Shown piece by piece: positions 25,724 through 33,013 of a stretch of DNA of 64,000 nt (the first letter of the stretch is position 1; each line of letters opens with the position of its first letter). A program made the position numbers and the translations under genes. The notes below the pieces were generated by a model. That model was given only the letters and a program-made list of their open reading frames with translations, was not told the origin of the DNA and searched no databases. Source of the DNA: Arthrobacter sp. ISL-72 (GTDB lineage Bacteria > Actinomycetota > Actinomycetes > Actinomycetales > Micrococcaceae); the NCBI RefSeq assembly GCF_018613755.1, contig NZ_JAGGPP010000001.1, positions 295,746 to 359,745 of the forward strand, written 5' to 3'.

Positions 25724-26725
25724 GTGACGGTACTTCTCCTGAAAATGGAGGCGATACCGGCGGATCTGGGGTTCGGCTTGGGGAAGATTTCGGCAGGGGC
25801 ACTGGCGGTCATGATCTGCACCGCGGTTCTCATCCCGCCTGCCGCAGGCCAGCTGGGGGGATCTTCCTCAAGTCCTGAATCCTCCGCGTCCTCCGTCGCG
25901 GGCCAACACCCGCAGAGCGCCACCGGTCCGCTATCCGAGTACTACGGCTCCGAGCACGACGGCGGCACGGAAGCCGCTGCTGCAGCGCCCGGTTCGCCGC
26001 GCTCCCCCGGGGACCATCCCGCCGTGCTGCCCGGCAGCCCGGGCGCATCCGCCGCGGCGCTGCCTGACACTTCGGCGGCGGCTCCGCCAGCCACGGCGGC
26101 CGACGTCGACCCCGCCGTACCGGGCCCTGCCGGCACGGTCGCCAAGGGACCCGAGCCTGCCTCCATTCCACCGCTGTCCGCCACCGCTTCGGAACTGGCG
26201 GCCCTCCTCGACGCGTCTGGGCAGACGCTGCAAACCCACCCTGGCCCAGGCGCCCTCCAAACGGACCACCTCCAAACGAACGCCCTCCGAACGGATGCCT
26301 CCACCACGCAGGCCCTCGTCACGGATGACGCATCGTCCCAGATCAAGACGGTGTTCAACGCCATCAACAGCTACCGGGCCTCCTTCGGCCTTCCCGCCGT
26401 GAAGTACCACGCCACCGTGGCTTCGATGGCGCAGGAGTGGTCCGACAGCATCGCGTCAAGGGAAGTGCTCGAGCACCGGTCCAGCTTCTGGACCGATCCG
26501 CGGGCGCTGAGCCCCACGAACGGCGCCGGAGAAGTCATCGCCGTCCGCTGGGACCGCGACGCCGCACAGCTTGTGGAGTGGTGGAAGAGCTCCCCGGCCC
26601 ACAACGCGCTCCTGAAAGACCCGCGGTTTAATGTGATGGGCATCGGCATCACCTTCACGGACGGCAACTGGCAAACCACCCCTGGCCGCTACACCATGTG
26701 GGGGGTGGTGAATTTCTTCGGATAG
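25724..26725 (+). CDS. Secreted CAP/SCP-domain protein (N-terminal part of a split gene)
   Basis: 333 aa up to a TAG. An N-terminal hydrophobic segment (SAGALAVMICTAVLIPPAAG) is a signal peptide or anchor, then about 170 Ala/Pro/Ser/Thr-rich linker residues with a QTHPGPGALQTDHLQTNALRTD-like repeat region, then a CAP domain (residues about 205-333: INSYRASFGLPAVKYHATVASMAQEWSD, HRSSFW, MWGVVNFFG). The frame continues in the same phase past the TAG into a long FG-GAP-like region, so the original protein was almost certainly longer. GTG start; possible ATG seven codons later. Confidence 0.85.
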   Translation: MTVLLLKMEAIPADLGFGLGKISAGALAVMICTAVLIPPAAGQLGGSSSSPESSASSVAGQHPQSATGPLSEYYGSEHDGGTEAAAAAPGSPRSPGDHPAVLPGSPGASAAALPDTSAAAPPATAADVDPAVPGPAGTVAKGPEPASIPPLSATASELAALLDASGQTLQTHPGPGALQTDHLQTNALRTDASTTQALVTDDASSQIKTVFNAINSYRASFGLPAVKYHATVASMAQEWSDSIASREVLEHRSSFWTDPRALSPTNGAGEVIAVRWDRDAAQLVEWWKSSPAHNALLKDPRFNVMGIGITFTDGNWQTTPGRYTMWGVVNFFG

Positions 26726-27583
26726 GGCACCCTCCCGTCGGGAACCACCGCCAGCCCGGGCGGCAGCAGCATCGAACAGCCGTTGCAGCCCGCCACCATC
26801 TGCGACCCGCTGGTGCGCCACATGCCGCCGACTGCGGATCTCACCGCTGCGGCAATCAAGGGGCCGGGCGACCTTTTGACAGTGAACTCCTCTGGCCAGC
26901 TCCTGAACCGTGCTTCGCTCGGGAACCGTCAGTTCGGCGTACAGCAGGTCATCGGAACCGGCTTTGGCTCCGCCAAGGAACTCTTCGTCACGGACTGGGA
27001 GCGGGATGGCGTCTATGACGTCCTGGTCCAATGGACCGACGGGCGGATCACGCTGCATTCAGGCACGGTTAGCGGCGGGTTCCTCGCCGCCGTGACGCTG
27101 GGCCAGTCCGGGTGGGCCGGAATGACGCTGGCAGTGGGAGGCTGGTGCGCCAACAACCGGCTTCCGCAACTGCTGGCCCTGGACGCGTCCGGAAACCTCT
27201 GGCTCTACCCCAACCGGGGGACGGTTGACCTTACGGAACGGACGCTGGCAGCGACCGGCGTCTCCGCCGACCGGCTTGCCATGGCTGATTACGACGGCGA
27301 CGGGTTCCAGGACCTGCTGGCACGGCAGGCGGACGGCAATGTCCGCCTCTACCGCGGCTCGGGCGCACCGGCGCCGCGCGCCGAGTCTCGGGCCGTGGTG
27401 GCCAGCGGATGGGCGGATGTCATGGCCATCCGGCCGCTGCGGGATGTCACCGGGCTGAACACAAGCGGGCTTGCGCTTCGACGCGCCGGTGACGTGGTGC
27501 AGTACTGGGATCTGAGCAGCGGAGCCCTGTCGTCGCCGTCGTCCGTGCCGGGGCCGTGGACCGGACAGCGTCTCGCCCAATAA
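26726..27583 (+). pseudogene. FG-GAP/VCBS-like repeat region cut off by an in-frame TAG
   Basis: About 285 codons in the same reading frame as the CAP-domain gene, separated from it only by the TAG at 26723-26725. They encode repeated beta-propeller blades (VTDWERDGVYDVLVQWTDG, MADYDGDGFQDLLARQADG) with the Asp-rich FG-GAP calcium-loop pattern. Within this part there is no signal peptide and no ribosome binding site at any internal ATG, so it could not be exported if translated alone. Either the TAG is a nonsense mutation or sequencing error, or it is read through. FG-GAP domains on secreted actinobacterial proteins typically bind ligands or cell-wall partners. Confidence 0.8.
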
Positions 27584-27609
27584 CGGCGCCTCGTCCAGTA
27601 AACCTGCCG

Positions 27610-28056
27610 CTAGTGCTCCGCGGGCCGGGCTTCCAGCACTGCCTTGAGTCGTTCCAGCTGCGCCACTTCCGCCTTCATGGACCGCTGGATCATGAAGTCC
27701 ATGAGTCCGGCCAGCCCCTTGGGGCGGAATTCGAGCGCGAAGCGGACGCGCGTGTTCATTCCTTCAGTGCTCAGGTAATAGCCTCCGTGCGGGCGGGCAG
27801 GACCGGCAACCACCTGGAACTGGATTTCGGCACCCGGACGAAGCTGCGTGATTTGGAAGTCCGCAGCGATGGGGCGGCCCGCCGGCCCGCTCAGGGTCTG
27901 CTGGTAGACTGCGCCCTTCGCGCCCACAGCGCCTGAGCGCAGTTCAATGTTCCGGATCCCTTCCCGCCACGAGGGGAGGTTCAGCCCGTCCTGCAGGAAC
28001 CGGTACACGGTCATGGCATCGCGTTCCACGACGACCTCGTACTCTGCAAATGCCAC
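27610..28056 (-). CDS. SRPBCC (START-like) family protein
   Basis: 148 aa with the helix-grip fold pattern of SRPBCC/polyketide cyclase-like proteins: VVVERDAMTVYRFLQDGLNLPSWREGI at the start, central strands with PIAADFQITQLRPGAEIQFQV, and a C-terminal helix KAEVAQLERLKAVLEARP. Such proteins bind hydrophobic ligands; no catalytic residues are recognisable. It is a single gene, convergent with the CAP/FG-GAP gene with 26 bp between them. Confidence 0.87.
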   Translation of the reverse strand: MAFAEYEVVVERDAMTVYRFLQDGLNLPSWREGIRNIELRSGAVGAKGAVYQQTLSGPAGRPIAADFQITQLRPGAEIQFQVVAGPARPHGGYYLSTEGMNTRVRFALEFRPKGLAGLMDFMIQRSMKAEVAQLERLKAVLEARPAEH

Positions 28057-28328
28057 GGGGATCCCTTGATTGTCGGACAGCTTTCTGGCGTAGCCCGTTC
28101 CCCTGATACTGCAGCTAACTCAATCAGGATATTCAGGAGCGGCCCCTCCGGAGCGGCCTGCGGCGCGCCTTAATCGAAGAGTTATGGAAAGCGGTTAGCC
28201 GTCAAGGGCAGAGCCTGGCCGGGCGAGGATTTCAAGGGTGTCCTTGGTCGGGGAGGGCGCGCGGCTGGGGTAAAGTAAGTCCGGTTGACGTAACCGGGAC
28301 CTGACCGAGGTAGTGGCCAGTCCCCTTT

Positions 28329-28402
28329 GCGGCTGTAGCTCAATGGTAGAGCGCTAGCTTCCCAAGCTTGATACGCGGGTTCGATTCCCGTCAGCCGCTC
28401 CA
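28329..28402 (+). tRNA. tRNA-Gly (anticodon CCC)
   Basis: 74 nt with encoded CCA. The acceptor stem GCGGCTG pairs with CAGCCGC; the D-arm is GCTC...GAGC; the anticodon loop is TTCCCAA, giving anticodon CCC for GGG codons; the T-arm has TTCGATT. The anticodon stem CTAGC/GCTTG has one T-T mismatch at the second pair, which is unusual but leaves four pairs. Upstream sequence is AT-richer (GTAAAGTAAG near 28270), consistent with a promoter. Confidence 0.96.
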
Positions 28403-28568
28403 TTTCACGCGAATCTCGTAGCGCCCGCGGGCGGGCACCAGGCCAGCACACTCCGGTCAGCAGCGGCGCCCGCCGTCGCCGCCTACTCCGGCCATCCGGC
28501 GGGGCATTAGGTCGCTACCTGTATGGTCAGAAGTCAGGAACCCCTTCGGTTCCGCTACAGGAGCAATC

Positions 28569-28718
28569 ATGGCTGACAAGTCCCCGCGTCAAGCAGCATC
28601 CGCAAAATCCGGCAAGTCCATCAAGGAAAAACGTGCCGACAAGAGGGCCGCGGCAGCACCGCCTAGCTCCCTCGACAAGGGAACCGCGGCCAAGGCAGCG
28701 AGCCCCAAAAAGAAGTGA
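28569..28718 (+). CDS. Small basic conserved hypothetical protein (49 aa)
   Basis: 49 aa, about a third Lys or Arg, with an Ala-rich linker; begins MADKSPRQAASAKSGKSI and ends in a lysine cluster. The ATG has a good ACAGGAGCAATC ribosome binding site, and a GGAACC/GGTTCC hairpin lies upstream near 28535. The stop overlaps the next gene's GTG (GTGA), so the two are translationally coupled. Similar tiny basic peptides occur in related actinobacteria; the composition suggests nucleic-acid or ribosome association but no function is known. Confidence 0.75.
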   Translation: MADKSPRQAASAKSGKSIKEKRADKRAAAAPPSSLDKGTAAKAASPKKK

Positions 28719-29875
28719 CCGGTTCCGCGAACCACCTCACCCTCGGAGTCCTGGCCAGCACGCGAAAGCCTGATGAACGCCGTCTCCCGCTCCACCCCCT
28801 TCACCTGGACCGCATCGCGCCGGAGCTGCGGCAACAGATCATCCTCGAGCAGGGCTACGGTGAACGGTTCGGCGTCTCGGACAACCACCTGGCTTCCCTG
28901 GTGGGACGCGTTGCCACCCGCGACCAGATCATTGCCGACGCCGACGTCGTCCTGCTGCCCAAACCTCAGGCCGAAGATCTCGCTGACCTCCGCGACGGCC
29001 AGGTCCTCTGGGGCTGGCCGCACTGCGTCCAGGACCGCGCCATCACGCAGCTGGCCATCGACAAGAAACTCACCCTGATTGCGTTCGAGGCCATGAACCA
29101 CTGGGCAAGCGACGGCGGCTTCGGCCTTCATGTCTTCCACAAGAACAACGAACTCGCCGGATACTGCTCCGTCATTCACGCTCTTGCCCTCACCGGCTCC
29201 ACGGGCGATTACGGCCGGCGACTCACAGCTGTCGTCATCGGTTTCGGCGCCACCGCCCGCGGTGCCGTCACAGCGCTCAATGCCCATGGCATCCACGACG
29301 TCCAGGTGCTGACCAACCGGGGCGTGGCCGCCGTCGGTTCGCCCATCCATTCGGTGCGGATCGCCCAGTTCGACCATGACGACAAGGCGCCGTTCCTCAG
29401 CCAGGTCATCACCGAACGCGGAAGGGTACCGCTGGCACCCTTCCTCGCCGAGAGTGACATTGTGGTCAACTGCACCCTGCAGGATCCCAACGCCCCTCTG
29501 ACTTACCTTCGGGAAGAGGACCTCGACGCGTTCCGTCCCGGCAGCCTGATTGTGGACGTGTCCTGCGACGAGGGCATGGGCTTCAGCTGGGCGAAAACCA
29601 CCACGTTCGCCCAGCCGATTTTCACCATGGGCGACCATATCGACTACTACGCCGTGGACCACAGCCCGTCCTACTTGTGGAACTCCTCCAGCTGGGAGAT
29701 CAGCGAGGCGCTGCTTCCATTCCTGGAAACCGTCATTTCCGGCCCAGAGGCATGGGCCGGAAACGAGACGATCGCGCGTGCCATCGAAGTCCGTGACGGG
29801 GAGATCCTCAATAAGGACGTGCTGCAGTTCCAGCAGCGGCAGGCGGACTACCCGCACACCCCACTGCACGCGTAA
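28715..29875 (+). CDS. N5-(carboxyethyl)ornithine synthase-like dehydrogenase
   Basis: 386 aa of the alanine dehydrogenase/transhydrogenase N-terminal family. The first half carries RKPDERRLPLHPLHLDRI and WGWPHCVQDRAITQLAIDKKLTLIAFE, as in N5-(carboxyethyl)ornithine synthases. The second half is a Rossmann domain with VVIGFGATARGAVTAL for the dinucleotide and VVNCTLQDPNAPLTYL. The known enzyme makes N5-(1-carboxyethyl)ornithine by NADPH-dependent reductive condensation of pyruvate and ornithine. The GTG start overlaps the upstream 49-aa gene. The last 68 bp overlap, antisense, the 3' end of the MFS gene. The role in this organism is unknown. Confidence 0.85.
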   Translation: MTGSANHLTLGVLASTRKPDERRLPLHPLHLDRIAPELRQQIILEQGYGERFGVSDNHLASLVGRVATRDQIIADADVVLLPKPQAEDLADLRDGQVLWGWPHCVQDRAITQLAIDKKLTLIAFEAMNHWASDGGFGLHVFHKNNELAGYCSVIHALALTGSTGDYGRRLTAVVIGFGATARGAVTALNAHGIHDVQVLTNRGVAAVGSPIHSVRIAQFDHDDKAPFLSQVITERGRVPLAPFLAESDIVVNCTLQDPNAPLTYLREEDLDAFRPGSLIVDVSCDEGMGFSWAKTTTFAQPIFTMGDHIDYYAVDHSPSYLWNSSSWEISEALLPFLETVISGPEAWAGNETIARAIEVRDGEILNKDVLQFQQRQADYPHTPLHA

Positions 29876-31286
29876 GCGATGCCGGCGTGGTCGCCGGCTG
29901 GGGCGCCGGTCCTGAGGGCCCACCGCCGGGCCGTTGCGCTGTTCGCCTCACTATCCGGAGCAAGCGGCGGCGGTCTTTAAGATCCACTTTGAGCGTCAGC
30001 TCACCTCGGCGGGCTAGTACGACGGCGACAGTCACCGCTGCAAGCACCGGCACCCCGCCCGAAACCACGAGGGCGGTGTGCGGATCCAGGTGCTCGGCAA
30101 TCCATCCGATCATGGGACCGCCGATGGCCTGGCCCCCGATCAGCACCATGATGTACAGGCTCATGACGCGGCCGCGGATCCCTATGTTGGAACTGACCTG
30201 GACCAGCTGGTTCGACGCGGTCAGGAACATCAGGCACCAGAACCCGGAGAGCACCATGGCCGCGCCGAACCACACCATGGTCGGCGCCAGGGCGGACAGG
30301 CAGAGCATAAGCCCGTACATCCCGGCGCCCAAAACCACCGAGCGGAGCCGCAGGCGGCGACGGCGGGTGGAGGCGATGGCGCCGCCGAGTGCTCCGAGCG
30401 CAACCAGCGCGTTCAGCAGGCCGTAGCCCCCGGCGCCGACGTCGTACACGTGGTCCGCGAAAGCGGCCAGCAGCACCGGGAGGCTCATGGCGAATACCGC
30501 GATGAAACCGGCCATCAGCCAGGGCCAGTAGATGGTGGGCTTGCTTAGCGCATACTTCAGCCCCTCCCGGAGCATGCCCTTGCGCTTGGGCGCAGGCGCG
30601 CTGACAAACAGCTGGTCCTTACGCAGGAGCAGCAGCATCACCACCGTTGAGCAGCAGGCCACGGCGTTTCCGGCGAAGGCCCAGCCGGCACCGACGGCGG
30701 TGAGGAGGAGTCCGGCGAGCGCGGGGCCGATCAGGCCGCCGAGCTGGAACGTTGTCGAGTTGACGCTGATGGCATTGCGCAGGTAGGTAGGGCCGACGAG
30801 TTCGTTGACGAACACCTGCCGGGCCGGCTGGTCCAGGACGGTGACGAGCCCCAGCACCAGCGCGATGGCGTAGACGTGCCACACGTCGATGCGCTGGCTC
30901 AGTGCCAGGACGGCTAGAGCAGCCGCAAGAACCGCCGCGACGGACTGGCAAAGGATGAGGATCTTCCGTTTCGGAAACCTGTCGGCCATGATGCCGCCCC
31001 ACGGCCCCAGCACCAGGGACGGAGTGAACTGCAGCGCCACGGTGATGCCCACCGCGGTGACCGATCCGGAAAGCTGAAGCACCAGCCAGTCCTGGGCGAT
31101 CCGCTGCATCCAGAGCGCGATCACGGCGATGAAGTGCCCGATGACGAAAATGCGGAAGTTCGGGACCCGGAGGGAAATAAAGGTGTGGCGCCAGGGGAGC
31201 CGTTCACTGACGACGGCGATCGGCTGGGTGGCGGGCTGACTGACGGTTGCCGTGATAGGCGAAGGGGGTGCCACAGGAATCCTCAA
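29808..31286 (-). CDS. MFS transporter
   Basis: 492 aa, 12 helices, major facilitator superfamily of the enterobactin-exporter/MFS_3 type (IAQDWLVLQLSGSVTAVGITVALQFTPSLVLGPWGGIMADRFPKRKIL contains the loop 2-3 motif). Substrate unknown; probably efflux. The N-terminal about 30 residues and the C-terminal Pro/Gly/Ala-rich 45 residues are extra to the fold, and the C-terminal tail overlaps the convergent ornithine-synthase gene. Divergent from a LysR regulator with shared operator-like palindromes, so regulation by that LysR is likely. Confidence 0.9.
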   Translation of the reverse strand: MRIPVAPPSPITATVSQPATQPIAVVSERLPWRHTFISLRVPNFRIFVIGHFIAVIALWMQRIAQDWLVLQLSGSVTAVGITVALQFTPSLVLGPWGGIMADRFPKRKILILCQSVAAVLAAALAVLALSQRIDVWHVYAIALVLGLVTVLDQPARQVFVNELVGPTYLRNAISVNSTTFQLGGLIGPALAGLLLTAVGAGWAFAGNAVACCSTVVMLLLLRKDQLFVSAPAPKRKGMLREGLKYALSKPTIYWPWLMAGFIAVFAMSLPVLLAAFADHVYDVGAGGYGLLNALVALGALGGAIASTRRRRLRLRSVVLGAGMYGLMLCLSALAPTMVWFGAAMVLSGFWCLMFLTASNQLVQVSSNIGIRGRVMSLYIMVLIGGQAIGGPMIGWIAEHLDPHTALVVSGGVPVLAAVTVAVVLARRGELTLKVDLKDRRRLLRIVRRTAQRPGGGPSGPAPQPATTPASLTRAVGCAGSPPAAAGTAARPY

Positions 31287-31330
31287 AGGTGCGGGTGAGC
31301 GGGACAGCTCCCACGCTATGGTGGGCCAAA

Positions 31331-31380
31331 CAGATTATGGAAGCGTATTGTTCCTATAACTAACATTGCGATCCGCAATA
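31331..31380. promoter_or_regulatory. Operator-like palindromes between MFS gene and lysR
   Basis: ATTGCG-N3-CGCAAT (31365-31379) is a perfect inverted repeat and fits the T-N11-A LysR-box form. Immediately to the left, TTATGGAA and TTCCTATA (about 31335-31358) form an imperfect one. Both lie in the 129-bp divergent gap, the natural site for a LysR regulator controlling itself and the MFS exporter. Confidence 0.6.
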
Positions 31381-31415
31381 GGTGCGGGTTCGGTCGATGC
31401 CTACCCGGGAGTGAA

Positions 31416-32270
31416 ATGTTCGAACCCGCCCAGCTCCGGTCCTTCCTGGCAGTGGCCGAAACGCTCAGCTTCACCAAGGCCGCAGAACGCCTTGGACTGG
31501 CGCAACCAACCGTCAGCCAGCACGTGCGCAAGCTGGAAACGGCAGCGAAACGGGTGCTGATCGCCCGGGACACCCGGGATGTGCGGCTGACGGACAACGG
31601 CGATGCCATGGCCGGGTTCGCGCGGAGCATCCTCGCAGCGCACGACGCCGCATCCCGCTATTTCTCCGGATCCGCGATGCGCGGCCGGCTGCGCTTCGGC
31701 ACGGCTGACGACCTTGCCATCACCGGACTCCCCCGCATCCTCCGCGAGTTCCGCCAGATCTATCCGCAGATCAACCTGGAACTCACGGTGGGCCAAAGCG
31801 ACCAGCTGTATAAGAAACTCAATGCCGGCCAGCTCGACCTGGTCTTCGTGAAATGGGTTGCCGGGGCCAAGGACGGCACGGTGGTCCAGCACGACGCGTT
31901 CGCATGGGTTGGCCTGGAGCAGACAGCGCTGGAGCCCGGGGACCCGGTTCCGCTGATCGCCTACCCCTCGCCCAGCCTCAGCCGAAAACTGGCCATCGAT
32001 GCCCTCGAGTCCCGGGGCCGCACGTGGCGCATCACGTGCACCACCCGCCAGATCAGCGGCGTGCTGGCCGCTGTCCGGGCAGGAATCGGCGTCGCCGTGA
32101 TGCCGTCGTCGCTGGTTCCGGAAGACCTGAAAATCATCACCCGCCGGTTTGAACTGCCGCCCGTCGGAGATGTGGATTTCACCCTGATCCGCAATCCGCT
32201 GGCCAACACGGAGGTGATCGAGGCCCTCACGCAGGCTATTGTGGGGCGCACTTTGAAGCGCTCCGCCTAG
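31416..32270 (+). CDS. LysR-family transcriptional regulator
   Basis: 284 aa. The N-terminal winged HTH (FLAVAETLSFTKAAERLGLAQPTVSQHVRKLETAAKRVLIAR) is followed by a periplasmic-binding-like effector domain starting at about residue 88 (GRLRFGTADDLAITGLPRIL). ATG start. It is divergent from the MFS transporter with palindromic boxes in between, so it most likely regulates that transporter. The effector is unknown. Confidence 0.94.
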   Translation: MFEPAQLRSFLAVAETLSFTKAAERLGLAQPTVSQHVRKLETAAKRVLIARDTRDVRLTDNGDAMAGFARSILAAHDAASRYFSGSAMRGRLRFGTADDLAITGLPRILREFRQIYPQINLELTVGQSDQLYKKLNAGQLDLVFVKWVAGAKDGTVVQHDAFAWVGLEQTALEPGDPVPLIAYPSPSLSRKLAIDALESRGRTWRITCTTRQISGVLAAVRAGIGVAVMPSSLVPEDLKIITRRFELPPVGDVDFTLIRNPLANTEVIEALTQAIVGRTLKRSA

Positions 32271-32499
32271 AAGCCCGTACCCTACCGGTTGCGGGGCGGG
32301 GAAAGTGAGTAATTAAGTAAGTAATGGCCCCCGGTAGGCGTGGGTATTGCCAGTAAGTGATTGAAGAAATTACGTGCGTAATTTATGCTGAATTTTGTTA
32401 AAGGTTATGCAGAAGCCAATGACAACGATTCGATGACGAACCGTGCCCGTCGCCAATGCCCTGGGGCGCCAGACGGACAACGTTCGGGATAGGCATGCG
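32271..32499. promoter_or_regulatory. AT-rich intergenic region with ATTACG palindrome
   Basis: This gap is unusually AT-rich for the window. It carries repeated AAGTAA motifs (32306-32320 and near 32353) and a perfect palindrome ATTACGTGCGTAAT (32369-32382), a plausible operator. It presumably contains the promoter of the small cysteine-rich protein downstream. Confidence 0.4.
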
Positions 32500-32880
32500 A
32501 TGACGCCAACCACGAACCACCCGCACCTCTCAGTCTCAAATTCGGTCCATTCCCTCAATACGGTACGCCCCATGACCCTCGGGACGCACCGCAACACGCC
32601 AGTACATCATGAAGCAAGCGCACACGCTGATCTGGTCAGTCAGCGCGAACCGCACCCCGCCGCCACCCTGGTGGATACTGAATTCGTCGGAAGCCCCTAT
32701 TGCGAGCGGTGCGGGACGGACGAGTTCATTTACCTGGAGACCTTCGTCCCGGCCAAGTACCGGCACGACGGCACCCTCCGGAAGCCGGGCGAAGTCACCT
32801 ACTTCTGCACGGGATGTGAAGATTTTTCGGCACACTCGGTTCCGGCCTCATGGGTGCCACCGGGCTGGTATTTGGGCTAG
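32500..32880 (+). CDS. Hypothetical zinc-ribbon-like protein
   Basis: 126 aa from the preferred ATG, which has a GGGATAGG sequence upstream; an in-frame GTG 19 codons earlier and an ATG 24 codons later are also possible. The N-terminal 50 residues look disordered (His/Thr/Ser-rich). The C-terminal half has two knuckles, YCERCGTDEFIYLE and YFCTGCEDFS, which could bind one zinc. No family recognised. Monocistronic, ending 69 bp before the putA terminator. Confidence 0.7.
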   Translation: MTPTTNHPHLSVSNSVHSLNTVRPMTLGTHRNTPVHHEASAHADLVSQREPHPAATLVDTEFVGSPYCERCGTDEFIYLETFVPAKYRHDGTLRKPGEVTYFCTGCEDFSAHSVPASWVPPGWYLG

Positions 32881-32945
32881 CCAGGCTCCCTGAATTAACA
32901 GACACCCTTACATCCAGGTATAAGTAAGAACCTTTATCCACAACT

Positions 32946-32997
32946 AAAAGAAGTCGCCGCCGGCGGGCACCCCAGGGTGCCGGCCGGCGGCGACTTC
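32946..32997 (-). terminator. Terminator after putA
   Basis: A 15-bp perfect stem (32950-32964 with 32983-32997) with an inner GGCACC/GGTGCC hairpin, followed on the minus strand by CTTTTAG. It lies 17 bp past the putA stop and may also stop transcripts from the small zinc-ribbon gene. Confidence 0.92.
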
Positions 32998-33013
32998 GTT
33001 TGGGCGGGAGCCG

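Noticed and set aside
28329..28402. tRNA-Gly as an integration attachment site.
   Set aside because: No integrase, no duplicated tRNA 3' end and no phage-like genes nearby.
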